Notes: a model not told the origin generated them from the sequence alone. A stretch of 64,000 nt of DNA from Chryseobacterium sp. MEBOG06 (GCF_021869765.1 NZ_CP084580.1:2170001-2234000), one strand, 5' to 3'. Positions 53,147 to 61,910 are shown, counted from the stretch's first letter. Made by a program: numbers and translations.

Positions 53147-53207
53147 ATTAACGTTAAATTTTGTTAATAACCTGACAGTAAATAGATTAAATTGTATGAT
53201 TAGCATA

Positions 53208-53227
53208 ATACTATGCATGCATAGTAT
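53208..53227. promoter_or_regulatory. Distal MarR operator, perfect palindrome
   Basis: ATACTATGCATGCATAGTAT is a perfect 20-bp palindrome, 83 bp centre-to-centre from the proximal site (about eight helical turns), so both sites face the same side of the DNA. Confidence 0.75.
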
Positions 53228-53253
53228 GTGAATTAATTAAGAAAAAACCAGTA

Positions 53254-54177
53254 TTAATGAATGTTTGTAATCAAATTAATGATTTCTTCAAAAGATTCAC
53301 ATTGGTATTTCGTTGAATCTTTAGTAATTACCCAAAAAGGGCTCTGAAACTCAAAATTAAGGGAAGACAGGTCTTTTGAGAAGTTTTTTTGAAGCAGAGA
53401 ATACAACATTTCCTTGTAAAATGGAGGGGCTATGATAAAAGGCGGATTGAAAGTTTCATTCATCTGAAATAATGAAGCGTTGGTAAGCTCATTATGCAGA
53501 AGAAGGACATCTTCAACAACCCCTGAATAAAGCTGGTTATCTTTTACATACCATATTTTGTCTGCAAATTCTTTGGCCAGCCGCCAGTCATGGGATGAAA
53601 ACAGAATAAGCTTATTTTGCTCTTTGGCGAGTTTTCTAAGGGTCTTAAGAATGATGATTTTATTCTTTTCATCCAGATGAGTAGTAGGTTCATCCAAAAT
53701 GATAATAGGAGAGTTTTGGGTGATAGCCCGTCCTATAAAGGCTTTTTGAAGGTTTCCGTCGGAAAGATTTTTGAGAAGCGTATATCGGTATTGGTTTAAG
53801 TCAAGTTCTTCAATAATATGGGCAACTTCTTCCCGGTCTTCTTTTTTTAGTTCAAAGTAAAAAGGGTAGTAGATATATTTTCCCAATGAAATAAGGTCCT
53901 CAACTGTATAATGCTGTGGAATTAGCGACTTTGAAAAAACAATAGCTATATTTTCCGCAATTTCTTTTACAGAAAGATTATTTACATTTTTTCCATTAAT
54001 TAATATTTCGCCGCTAAGCAAAGGAAGCTGATGCAGAATAGATTTGATCAGAGTAGTTTTCCCAACCCCATTATTACCAATTAGCAAACATACATCGCCA
54101 AGCTTCAAATTCGCATGGGCATTGGAAATTAATGTTGTATTGTAGCCGATATTGGCGTGTTTGATTTGTAAGTGCAT
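53254..54177 (-). CDS. ABC transporter ATP-binding protein (FecE/BtuD-like)
   Basis: A 307-residue ATPase. Walker A GNNGVGKTT (34-42), Q-loop Gln88, Walker B ILDEPTTHLD (Asp162, Glu163) and H-loop in FSSHD. The signature reads LSDGNLQ (138-144) instead of LSGGQ. A C-terminal extension of about 90 residues follows the core, of unknown role. It is downstream of a FecCD/BtuC-type permease on the same strand, with a 190-bp gap, and probably forms an importer for a siderophore, heme or cobalamin. No substrate-binding protein or TonB receptor is adjacent. Confidence 0.88.
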   Translation of the reverse strand: MHLQIKHANIGYNTTLISNAHANLKLGDVCLLIGNNGVGKTTLIKSILHQLPLLSGEILINGKNVNNLSVKEIAENIAIVFSKSLIPQHYTVEDLISLGKYIYYPFYFELKKEDREEVAHIIEELDLNQYRYTLLKNLSDGNLQKAFIGRAITQNSPIIILDEPTTHLDEKNKIIILKTLRKLAKEQNKLILFSSHDWRLAKEFADKIWYVKDNQLYSGVVEDVLLLHNELTNASLFQMNETFNPPFIIAPPFYKEMLYSLLQKNFSKDLSSLNFEFQSPFWVITKDSTKYQCESFEEIINLITNIH

Positions 54178-54367
54178 ATAGAGCCGGGTTGAACGTAAAG
54201 GAGCTATCTTTTACAAAAATAATGTTTTTGAGACTCAAAGAAATTGAATTTATTAAATTTTTATCATGTTTTTATTTTATAAACCATCTACAACTCTAGT
54301 CACTCCATTTTTGAAAACGCCAGATTGAAAATTAAGCAATCCTTTATAGCCTAGGGTTTTCCAACTA

Positions 54368-55339
54368 TTACACTTTATTCTGTCTCAAAAGCATCATCAG
54401 AATCACAGGGATACCAAATACGGAGCTTATCACATTCAAAGGGATCTGTGATTTTTCTGCGATGACAGAGAAAAACAGCATGATCATCATTCCCAAAAGC
54501 ATATTGAGAATCCATTGCTGCCACAATCTGGATGGATTATAGATGAGCCTGCAGAAATGCGGAACAATAATTCCTATAAATAAAATAGGTCCCAGAAATG
54601 CAGTAATAGAAGCCGATAGGAGGGACGAAGCTATTATTATTAAAAGCTTTAAGTGTTTAAGATTTACTCCTAAACTCTGGGCATAAGAATTTCCAAGAGA
54701 GTTTCCGATAAGAGGCTTTATCGCTTTGAAACAGATGAATATTCCCGCCAGTACTAAGGTTAGTAAAACATAAATCTGATTTCTTGTTACCATATTATTA
54801 GCTCCGAAAGACCATAAAATATAGTTTTTCAGGCTTTGGTTCTCTGCATAAAACTGAAGAAGGGAAACTATGGCTCCTGCAAAAGCGGACACAAGAAATC
54901 CGAAAATAATAAGATAAGATTTGTCCTGAAATTTATTAGACATTGATAATAATACCAGCATCAGGCCTAAACTTCCTCCAATTGCTGATAAGCTCAGAAA
55001 GCTGTTCTGTAAAAACTCCGGCAGCAAAATGCTGTGTGAAAAGAAAATATAGAAAGCAACGGATAAACTGGCTACGGAAGTTATTCCCAATATATCAGGC
55101 CCTGCCAATGGGTTCTGAAAGTATTCCTGCATCAGAAAACCTGAAGTAGGAATTGAAATTCCGGCCAGCAGCATTACCAAAACACGGTTGATGCGTATCT
55201 CAGCAATTTGATTGTGGGCAGAATCCTGAAAGAAGTCCTGAAATACTAAACTTAAAAATCCTGTGTTCAGATTAATGGCTGCACTTATAACAATTGCAAT
55301 CATCAATAATAAACACAGGATTTTAAATCTTTTTGACAT
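54368..55339 (-). CDS. ABC transporter permease, FecCD/BtuC family
   Basis: A 323-residue permease with about 10 hydrophobic segments typical of FecCD/BtuC: opening ILCLLLMIAIVISAAINLN, then NRVLVMLLAGISIPTSGFLMQEYFQNPLAGPDILGITS (the conserved R-x-L-x-A-x-L-x-G-x-x-L-A-x-SG-x-x-x-Q-x-x-x-x-NPLA-x-P-x-x-LG region) and GPILFIGIIVPHFCR near the end. Imports iron-siderophore, heme or cobalamin across the inner membrane. It starts 19 bp after the TlpA gene ends, so they may be one transcript. The ATPase follows. Confidence 0.92.
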   Translation of the reverse strand: MSKRFKILCLLLMIAIVISAAINLNTGFLSLVFQDFFQDSAHNQIAEIRINRVLVMLLAGISIPTSGFLMQEYFQNPLAGPDILGITSVASLSVAFYIFFSHSILLPEFLQNSFLSLSAIGGSLGLMLVLLSMSNKFQDKSYLIIFGFLVSAFAGAIVSLLQFYAENQSLKNYILWSFGANNMVTRNQIYVLLTLVLAGIFICFKAIKPLIGNSLGNSYAQSLGVNLKHLKLLIIIASSLLSASITAFLGPILFIGIIVPHFCRLIYNPSRLWQQWILNMLLGMMIMLFFSVIAEKSQIPLNVISSVFGIPVILMMLLRQNKV

Positions 55340-55358
55340 GATTCAGAAAGAGCTCAGT

Positions 55359-55928
55359 CTATTTTTGTTTTAAGAAAGAATCTATTTTTGAATTCAACGC
55401 TTCGTCTGTCAACATTCCCAGAGATTCATCAGTTTTATCACCTCTTCTCATGAACGTAAAAGGAATAGATCCTCCGGTCCATTCTTTAAAATTAGTCGTG
55501 AAGAAATTCTTATCAAGCTTTTGTCCATCCAGTAAAATCACACTTCCTCCCAGGTTATTTTTTATAACAAAATCTTTAACGGCGGTATTCCATTCTGCTT
55601 TGTCATCAAGGTTTACAAAAGTGAATTTTACAGGCTTACCTTTCAATTCATCCATTTTACTTTTAAAACTTGGAATCTCTTTTACACACGGGCCACACCA
55701 GGTGGCAAAAAAATTAGTTACATATAAAGTGTCATTATTTTTAGCTAAATGTTCAGTGACTTTCTCAGGAGAAAGTTCTTTTGGGATATAAGTGCCTGCC
55801 TCTTCAGGAGTTGCAGGTTGAGTTACTGAAAGTGAGTCTGTAGTTGCAGTACCTTCAGTTTTCTGTCCTTCTTTTTTGCAGCTGTAAAGTGCCGCTACGA
55901 ATAACGTGGATAAAATTATTTTCTTCAT
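55359..55928 (-). CDS. TlpA-family thioredoxin-like lipoprotein
   Basis: A 189-residue lipoprotein: signal and lipobox LYSC (Cys17), a Thr/Ser-rich linker, then a TlpA/ResA-like thioredoxin fold with the CxxC motif WCGPC (77-81), the cis-Pro loop in GSIPFTFM and a C-terminal helix. Such proteins reduce cytochrome c apoproteins or other periplasmic thiols. It lies at the start of a unit with the FecCD-type permease and ATPase (19-bp gap to the permease) and is divergent from the reductase gene. Confidence 0.92.
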   Translation of the reverse strand: MKKIILSTLFVAALYSCKKEGQKTEGTATTDSLSVTQPATPEEAGTYIPKELSPEKVTEHLAKNNDTLYVTNFFATWCGPCVKEIPSFKSKMDELKGKPVKFTFVNLDDKAEWNTAVKDFVIKNNLGGSVILLDGQKLDKNFFTTNFKEWTGGSIPFTFMRRGDKTDESLGMLTDEALNSKIDSFLKQK

Positions 55929-55943
55929 AAATTATTTTTTATC

Positions 55944-55951
55944 TATTTTTG
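55944..55951 (+). promoter_or_regulatory. -7 box of the reductase gene
   Basis: TATTTTTG fits TAnnTTTG and is 11 bp before ATG 55962. The -33 position would lie over the tlpA start codon, so the two divergent promoters are packed into 33 bp. Confidence 0.5.
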
Positions 55952-55961
55952 AATTGAAGTT

Positions 55962-57086
55962 ATGGAACAACAAATCTATAAAGGGAAACTGATACAGTTT
56001 CATCCGTTAAAAATAGCGAAAAAGGTAGAGCTGACCAAAAATACTTTTTCTCTGGAGTTTAATATTCCGGAGGATTTGAAAGAAAATTTCAGGTTTGAAG
56101 CCGGGCAGTTTGTAAGTGTTAAATTTGAATCACATGGTAAAAAGGTTATTAATGATTATTCAATGACCTCGGCTCCTTATGAGGGGAAAATATGTTTGGG
56201 GATAAAAGTGACTTCTTCTGAAGGCGATACCGCTCAGCTATTTGAGAATTATAATGAAGGTGATGAACTGTGGGTAAGCGAACCCGCCGGAAGATTTACA
56301 ATAGGATCTAAGCCCAGTGAGTTCAGGACGATTGTTGCTTTTGCCGCCGGTATCGGGATTACTCCAATCCTGAGTCATTTTAAGAATATTCTTCATAATG
56401 AACCCAGAACAAGACTGTTTTTATTCTTTGGAAACAAAAGCTCGGAGGACCTTATTTATCTTGATCAGCTGGATCATCTTGCCAGAAAATTCGGAGACAG
56501 GCTTCAGATTTTTTACTTTTTCTCACAGGAGAAAACAGCTGACCAGTTTTTTTATGGAAGACTGGATGAAAAGAAACTAAATCTTATCATTAATCAGATT
56601 CTGCACCTGGATGATACTGATGAAGAATCTACAATATGGGATGCTGTAGATGAAGTTTTAATCTGTGGGAAAGGAGAAATGATCAAGACCTTGGCTAATG
56701 CCTGCTATCACCATGGGATTCCGAAAAAAAATATTCACTTTGAACTATTTGAAGAATATAATGACGATATTTATCCTGTAGAAAAAGAGTTTCCTCTTAT
56801 CGAAAATATAGAGGTAGAATTTACAATGTTAGGAAAAAAATACAGTACTCATTTGCCTGATAACAGGAATAGAATTTTGCAAGAGCTTCTGATTCAGGGA
56901 TTTCCGGCTCCTTACTCCTGCAAGTCGGGAATTTGTGGAAGTTGCGAATGTTTTTTAGAAGAAGGAGAGGTGGAACTGTTAGAAAATGAGTACCTTACAG
57001 AAAAAGAAGAAGAACAGGGACATATATTGGCTTGTATGTCTATTGTGAAAAGTAAAAAAATAAAGCTTAACTTTGATCTTAGTTGA
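55962..57086 (+). CDS. FAD/NAD(P)-binding reductase with C-terminal 2Fe-2S ferredoxin domain
   Basis: A 374-residue oxidoreductase of the ferredoxin-NADP-reductase type, like PaaE and related hydroxylase reductases. N-terminal FAD-binding barrel with FEAGQFVSVKF and NDYSMTSAP; the usual RxY[S/T] FAD motif reads NDYS, so the Arg is replaced. The NAD(P) domain carries FAAGIGITPILSHF. The C-terminal plant-type ferredoxin domain has Cys320, Cys325 and Cys328 (C-x4-C-x2-C) and a distal Cys in LACMS. Transfers electrons from NAD(P)H to an oxygenase or other acceptor. No oxygenase gene is adjacent. Its TGA overlaps the next start (TTGA). Confidence 0.88.
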   Translation: MEQQIYKGKLIQFHPLKIAKKVELTKNTFSLEFNIPEDLKENFRFEAGQFVSVKFESHGKKVINDYSMTSAPYEGKICLGIKVTSSEGDTAQLFENYNEGDELWVSEPAGRFTIGSKPSEFRTIVAFAAGIGITPILSHFKNILHNEPRTRLFLFFGNKSSEDLIYLDQLDHLARKFGDRLQIFYFFSQEKTADQFFYGRLDEKKLNLIINQILHLDDTDEESTIWDAVDEVLICGKGEMIKTLANACYHHGIPKKNIHFELFEEYNDDIYPVEKEFPLIENIEVEFTMLGKKYSTHLPDNRNRILQELLIQGFPAPYSCKSGICGSCECFLEEGEVELLENEYLTEKEEEQGHILACMSIVKSKKIKLNFDLS

Positions 57087-57700
57087 GAGTTATTAGGAAC
57101 ATATTTAACTTAGGTTTTATATCATTAGAATTGGGAATTTTAATGATATGTTTCTGTAATGTCTGGGTTTTCGGGCTTACTAACGGGCGTACATACACTA
57201 AAATATCAAAAATACCACCTAGGGAAATCGCTTTGGTTTTGGGAACTTCTCCTAAAATGAGATCGGGGCTTTCTAACCCATATTTTACCAAAAGGATGGA
57301 TGCGGCGGCTCTTCTTTATCACCATGGCAAAATCAAAAAGATCATTGTAAGCGGAGAGAAAAGCAAAGGGTATAATGAACCGGGTGCTATGAAAAATTAT
57401 CTGATTTATCAGGAAGGCGTTCCGGAAGATATTATTATAGAAGATCCGAAAGGGTTTAACACCTATAAAAGTATCCTTCGCTGTAAGGATGTATATAAAA
57501 AGAAAAATGTAATCATTGTGTCACAGGGGTATCATAACCTTCGGGCATTGTTTTTTGCAAGAAATAATGATATGAACGCATTAGGTTTTGATGCACAGGA
57601 TGTTACAAAACCTGAAAGTTTTTACAGAAATCAGGCGAGGGAAATCCTCGCCCGTGTGATAGCTGTAGTATATTTTATTTTAGGCGTTTCTCCGGATTAA
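57083..57700 (+). CDS. SanA/YdcF (DUF218) family membrane protein
   Basis: A 205-residue protein beginning with TTG at 57083, which overlaps the stop of the reductase gene (TTGA), a coupling signature. N-terminal transmembrane segment (NLGFISLELGILMICFCNVWVFG), then a DUF218 domain with ALVLGTSPK, RMDAAALLYHHGKIKKIIVSGE, EPGAMKNYLIYQEGVPEDIIIEDPKGFNTYKSI and VSQGYHNLRALFFAR. SanA affects envelope permeability and vancomycin sensitivity in E. coli. The stop codon overlaps the convergent TamL-like stop (TTAA 57697-57700). Confidence 0.85.
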   Translation: MRVIRNIFNLGFISLELGILMICFCNVWVFGLTNGRTYTKISKIPPREIALVLGTSPKMRSGLSNPYFTKRMDAAALLYHHGKIKKIIVSGEKSKGYNEPGAMKNYLIYQEGVPEDIIIEDPKGFNTYKSILRCKDVYKKKNVIIVSQGYHNLRALFFARNNDMNALGFDAQDVTKPESFYRNQAREILARVIAVVYFILGVSPD

Positions 57701-60297
57701 AAAGGATATCCGAACGCGATGTTAAGAGTAGGCTTGAAAGGCTGGAAATATTTGAATCTCCATCGGTCACCATCTGGTTTATTCGGATCATAAATTTTAT
57801 AGGCAAGGTCTATTCTTGCGGTTACATACGCGATATTCACTCTCAGTCCAAATCCACTGCCGATACCTACCTGTTTTATGAATTTATTGAATTTAAATTC
57901 ATCTCCATATCCATCATTATAATTACGAAGACTCCAGGTATTACCAATATCAGTGAATAGAGCCCCTTCATAGGTTTTATTAAAAGGAATTCTGTATTCA
58001 ACATTCGTAGTAAGCTTTACATTATCGGTCATATAGGTACGTACTCTTTCATCTACCTGAGAGTCTGCGGGACCTAATCCTCCAAACGCAACCCAGGCTC
58101 TGATATCATTGGATCCACCATTAAAATAAGATTTAATAATAGGCATGTCCTGTGAATTTCCAAAAGGAATTCCAACTCCAATGAACTGACGAAGTACCAG
58201 GGTTTGGTTCCCGTTGAATTTGAAATACTTTCTGGTGTCTATATCGAATTTTATATACTGCGCATAAGGTATTCCGAAAATAGTTCTTTGGGGAGCGGTG
58301 ACAACTCCTCCGTCATTGTCTTTTTTGTTGAATAAGCTTAAAATATTACCTGCTAATTCTACTTTTCCGTTAAAATAGAAAGCATTGGGATATTCTTTTT
58401 TTCCAATTTCACTGTACACAAAGTTGTAAATCATGGAAGAGATAAGAACATCCTGTGTCTGTCTGTCTTTATTAACCAATGTTCCCCTGAATGCAGTTAA
58501 AAGATCAGCTCCTTTTTGGTCAAGATTTGCCCGGTAACCTCCGTCATTCACAATATCTTTGGATACCTGATCTATGCTAAGCTGTCCGGACTGATACTTT
58601 TGACCTTCAGTAGGGTTGTAGGCGAAATAATCAGTGAATATTTCATCTTTAACTCTTCTGTCATTCACGAAATAGTCATAATAAGCATCCTTATTTTTAG
58701 TTAAACTGACCTGAGTGTTAAACAGGGTTAGCTTATGGTATACCTGATCGTTAACATTCGCCTGGTAATTCAATCCCGTATTAAAGATGATTCTACCCAA
58801 TCCGATATTGTTCTGTATAGATGCTCCCAACAGAATGGAGGAAGTAGGGGTATATCGTTTGGGAATGAATTTATAATAATTAAAAGGAAGAAGTAATCTT
58901 GGGAAATTCAGAGACGTTTGCGCTGATATTTCATAGGCTGCCACCCTCTTGTTGATATCCTTTGTACTGATGATAGAACCAAATGTCCCGGAAAGGCTGG
59001 TAGACAGGTTTTCTGCACCTCTGAAAACATTTCGGGTCGTAAGATCTATAGAAGGAGAGATCCCCAGATTTAAAACCTGAGAATAATTAATGTCTGTTCC
59101 CACCTTGAGCTCATACTTTGGAAGAGGTTTAAGCACATATAAAACATCAATAATACTATCGTTAGGAGAGGTTATACCCCCTTGTCTTAAAGAGTCTCTT
59201 GCCTTGACAATACTAAAGTTATTCATAGACAAAAAGTTTCTTTTGGTCACATCCAATTTCTGCTGATCATATAGTTGTTTACTATCTACAATAATCGCTC
59301 TCCACAATGATGATATCTTATATTGATCATTCATTTTGTGGAATCTCACTCTTCTAAGGCTGTCTTTAACGGTGTTTTTAGGATAATCACTGGCTTTATC
59401 TACAATTGCTACATCGATATTTCCAAAAGTTGCTTTTTTATAAGGACGATCCAGAGAGTCTTTATGAATTTCCAGGGTAAGTGGAACCTGTTTCTTACTT
59501 TTCAGAGAATCGGCTACAAAATAAATTTCGTCATTTGTATTGTTGAATCTATAATATCCTGATTCTTTCATCAGGTCCGTGATTCTCGTCACTTCTCTTT
59601 CAAGAACGGTCTGATCAAGCACCTGTCCTGATCTTATTAAGGTCTTATCCAGATGACTGTTATAGATTTGTTTAATTCCCGGATCCGGAATATTAAAATA
59701 ATAACCTTTAATATAAGTAGGAGTGTTGTGCTTTACGAAATAATCTACTGTTGCTTTTTTAGATGTTGAATCCAGCTTTTGTTTAAAACTTGCATCAGCT
59801 TCCCAAAAACCTCGGTATACAAGTCGCTTTTTAATAGATTCAGCACTTTTTTCGCTTCTTGTCTGATCGAGAATCACAGGAGGTGTTCCCCAGCTATGCA
59901 GAAGACGATCGAAAAATAAACTTTTACCTACCTCCTTTTTCATATCATATTTAATGAATAAAGAATCCCTTAGTTTCTGATTTCTCATTTCACTGGGATA
60001 GGTCATGTACTCATTAAGGATAGTATCATACTTTGGATTGGCCATATTGTACAAAGTAAGGCTTAATGGCATGAAAAGGAATTGCTTTTTATTAGGCTTC
60101 TGCTGAATATAATCTTTAAGTTCCTCATCGAAAAATTCTTTCTTATCCTCGAACTCTAAAGTGTTCTTAGTAAGCAGATATTCACCATCGGGAACTTTTT
60201 TTGTTGTACTACAAGCATAAAGGAGACCAACAAATGTTGCAAATGAGATAATTTTATAATATTTTTGAGGAGAATTCTTATAATGCTTACAGCTCAT
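57697..60297 (-). CDS. BamA/TamA-family outer-membrane lipoprotein (TamL-like)
   Basis: An 866-residue lipoprotein: signal and lipobox LLYAC (Cys29), then POTRA-like repeats (about 100-400, including TYIKGYYFNIPDPGIKQIYNSHLDKTLIRSGQVLDQTVLEREVTRI for a POTRA with a gap) and a C-terminal beta-barrel of the BamA/surface-antigen D15 type with NGGSNDIRAWVAFGGLGP (the conserved GG-x-x-x-x-RG-like loop) and an aromatic terminal strand LNIAFGYPF. Lipid-modified BamA-like proteins (TamL) of Bacteroidota pair with TamB to assist outer-membrane assembly. The start (60297) overlaps the start of the divergent methyltransferase gene by 15 bp. Confidence 0.88.
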   Translation of the reverse strand: MSCKHYKNSPQKYYKIISFATFVGLLYACSTTKKVPDGEYLLTKNTLEFEDKKEFFDEELKDYIQQKPNKKQFLFMPLSLTLYNMANPKYDTILNEYMTYPSEMRNQKLRDSLFIKYDMKKEVGKSLFFDRLLHSWGTPPVILDQTRSEKSAESIKKRLVYRGFWEADASFKQKLDSTSKKATVDYFVKHNTPTYIKGYYFNIPDPGIKQIYNSHLDKTLIRSGQVLDQTVLEREVTRITDLMKESGYYRFNNTNDEIYFVADSLKSKKQVPLTLEIHKDSLDRPYKKATFGNIDVAIVDKASDYPKNTVKDSLRRVRFHKMNDQYKISSLWRAIIVDSKQLYDQQKLDVTKRNFLSMNNFSIVKARDSLRQGGITSPNDSIIDVLYVLKPLPKYELKVGTDINYSQVLNLGISPSIDLTTRNVFRGAENLSTSLSGTFGSIISTKDINKRVAAYEISAQTSLNFPRLLLPFNYYKFIPKRYTPTSSILLGASIQNNIGLGRIIFNTGLNYQANVNDQVYHKLTLFNTQVSLTKNKDAYYDYFVNDRRVKDEIFTDYFAYNPTEGQKYQSGQLSIDQVSKDIVNDGGYRANLDQKGADLLTAFRGTLVNKDRQTQDVLISSMIYNFVYSEIGKKEYPNAFYFNGKVELAGNILSLFNKKDNDGGVVTAPQRTIFGIPYAQYIKFDIDTRKYFKFNGNQTLVLRQFIGVGIPFGNSQDMPIIKSYFNGGSNDIRAWVAFGGLGPADSQVDERVRTYMTDNVKLTTNVEYRIPFNKTYEGALFTDIGNTWSLRNYNDGYGDEFKFNKFIKQVGIGSGFGLRVNIAYVTARIDLAYKIYDPNKPDGDRWRFKYFQPFKPTLNIAFGYPF
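60260..60272 (+). promoter_or_regulatory. Promoter box and ribosome-binding site of the SpoU methyltransferase
   Basis: TATTTTTG (60260-60267) fits TAnnTTTG. AGGAG (60268-60272) lies 10 bp before ATG 60283. Both are inside the tamL-like coding region. Confidence 0.55.
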
Positions 60298-61008
60298 ACA
60301 ATAAAAGTTTTACAATCTTTAGATAAAAAGAAGTTCAGACAAAAATACAATTTGTTTTTGGTTGAAGGTAATAAAATCATTTGTGAACTTTCTAATTCTA
60401 ATTTTAAAGTTAAAGAAATATTCTCAACCGATCCACAAAAATTGGACCGTAGTGATATCCCTGTTACTCATATCTCTGAAAATGAGCTGAAAAAAATCAG
60501 CTTTCTAAAAACCCCCAAAGATTCTGTTGCCGTTTGCTATCTGGCCGAAGAAGAAAAGATGGCCGATAAGAATATACAGCTTGTTTTGGATGGTATTCAG
60601 GATCCGGGAAATTTAGGGACTATCATACGGCTCGCAGATTGGTTTGGGATCGAACAGATTATCTGTAGTGAAGATACAGTAGATATTTACAATCCGAAAG
60701 TGATTCAGGCCACAATGGGATCTTTTACCAGGGTTAATGTAGTGTATACCGATCTTATAGAATATCTTTCTGCAACAGAAAATGTAAACATCGGAACAGA
60801 TATGGAAGGGGAGAGTATTTATACTTTTAAAAAACCCGAAAAGATCAATCTGATCTTAGGAAATGAAGGTAACGGAATGAGACCGGAGACTGAAAAGCTT
60901 CTGCAGAAAAGTATTAGTATTCCGAGATTTGGGAAATCCCAGTCAACAGAAAGCCTGAATGTATCCATGGCTGCAGGGATTATTCTGGGGCAGTTGTTTT
61001 CAGAATAA
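60283..61008 (+). CDS. TrmH/SpoU-family RNA 2'-O-methyltransferase
   Basis: A 241-residue SPOUT methyltransferase. Starts at 60283 because of AGGAG 10 bp upstream; the longer frame to 60265 would begin before the RBS. N-terminal substrate-binding part (KKKFRQKYNLFLVEGNKII), then the knotted SPOUT core: motif 1 DGIQDPGNLGTIIRLADWFG, motif 2 LILGNEGNGM, motif 3 SLNVSMAAGIILGQL. These methylate 2'-OH of a ribose in rRNA or tRNA (RlmB/TrmH type); the exact nucleotide is unknown. Divergent from tamL-like gene with overlapping 5' ends. Confidence 0.93.
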   Translation: MLTAHTIKVLQSLDKKKFRQKYNLFLVEGNKIICELSNSNFKVKEIFSTDPQKLDRSDIPVTHISENELKKISFLKTPKDSVAVCYLAEEEKMADKNIQLVLDGIQDPGNLGTIIRLADWFGIEQIICSEDTVDIYNPKVIQATMGSFTRVNVVYTDLIEYLSATENVNIGTDMEGESIYTFKKPEKINLILGNEGNGMRPETEKLLQKSISIPRFGKSQSTESLNVSMAAGIILGQLFSE

Positions 61009-61013
61009 AGCCG

Positions 61014-61068
61014 GAAACCAGAGGTTAGAAAACATCCAAAAGTGGACTGGTTTTTAATCTCTGGTTTC
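61014..61068. terminator. Long hairpin between convergent genes
   Basis: Perfect 10-bp stem GAAACCAGAG / CTCTGGTTTC with a further nine pairs including two G-U pairs and one bulge, then a 16-nt loop. No T run follows, so it may be a weak bidirectional terminator. Confidence 0.55.
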
Positions 61069-61082
61069 TAACTCTCTTACAT

Positions 61083-61580
61083 TTATATAAGTTGTTCCAT
61101 ACTGGAAACACTTTTATTTTTCTGATACACTTCCATCTTTTTTCTGACATATTTCAGAGCGATAGGAGCGAGATAGATTAACGCTGCACCAATAAGCTTT
61201 TTCTTCCAGTTGGAGCTTTTCATATTATTTTTGGCATAGTTTCCAACCATGGCAGTAACGCCCAGTTTGATAAGACTGTCTGTAATATTTCCTTTGAAGG
61301 CTGAACTTGCAAGCCCTACAGCGGTATTTTTACTGATCAGAAGATCTTTTACTTCAGAAGTGAGCTGCCTGGCAATGATATCTTTTCGCAGAACTACTTT
61401 TTCATCACCATCTTCATCTACCTTTTCCTGCAGATACTGATCACTCAGTCCGTTGGTAAAAGCACTGAGGCTTTCTTTCGTGTTTTTGAAGGTAAGAAGA
61501 TTTTCCAGATCGCTTATTTCACTTTGAAGCAGTTTTTTCTTTCTTTTTAATTCTTCTATGCTCTCGTATTTTCTGCTCAT
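61083..61580 (-). CDS. Hypothetical membrane-associated protein
   Basis: A 165-residue protein. N-terminal coiled-coil-like helix (ELKRKKKLLQSEISDLENLL), a central helical part, then an amphipathic or membrane segment (KKLIGAALIYLAPIALKYV) and a basic tail. Similar to small envelope-stress proteins that travel with YtxH/holin-like genes. It ends the gene trio and is 3 bp from the holin-like gene, so it is co-transcribed with it. No domain recognised. Confidence 0.6.
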   Translation of the reverse strand: MSRKYESIEELKRKKKLLQSEISDLENLLTFKNTKESLSAFTNGLSDQYLQEKVDEDGDEKVVLRKDIIARQLTSEVKDLLISKNTAVGLASSAFKGNITDSLIKLGVTAMVGNYAKNNMKSSNWKKKLIGAALIYLAPIALKYVRKKMEVYQKNKSVSSMEQLI

Positions 61581-61583
61581 AGA

Positions 61584-61892
61584 TTAATGGTTTAAAAATT
61601 TAATAACCTGATCTGCCACTGCGTTGACGATTTTATTTTTGAAAGCAATCACAAAAGCCATTATCAAAGCATAAAATGCAGCAACAATTAAGAATCCATA
61701 GGAGTAATTATCCAATGCCTTACCAATGAGAAAAGCTATTCCAAAGTTGAAAAGGATAATAAAAAAAGCAAAAGCAACAAGCAGTACTACAAAGTAGGTA
61801 ATGAGCCCGGCAGAAAGAGAAGACTTTTCGGTGGCTTCAATTTTCAGAAGATCGATTCTCTTGGAGGCGTATTCTTTAATAGTTTCTATCAT
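61584..61892 (-). CDS. Small two-TM protein, phage-holin-superfamily (holin-X-like)
   Basis: A 102-residue membrane protein with two hydrophobic segments (SAGLITYFVVLLVAFAFFIILFNFG and SYGFLIVAAFYALIMAFVIAF) and a cytosolic N-terminal amphipathic helix (YASKRIDLLKIEATEKSS), the plan of the holin-X superfamily (PF07332-like). In bacteria outside phages these are membrane stress proteins. It is in one transcription unit with the 61083 gene (3-bp gap). A terminator separates it from the YtxH-like gene. Confidence 0.7.
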   Translation of the reverse strand: MIETIKEYASKRIDLLKIEATEKSSLSAGLITYFVVLLVAFAFFIILFNFGIAFLIGKALDNYSYGFLIVAAFYALIMAFVIAFKNKIVNAVADQVIKFLNH

Positions 61893-61910
61893 TGTTTTTT
61901 TTTAAAGTTA

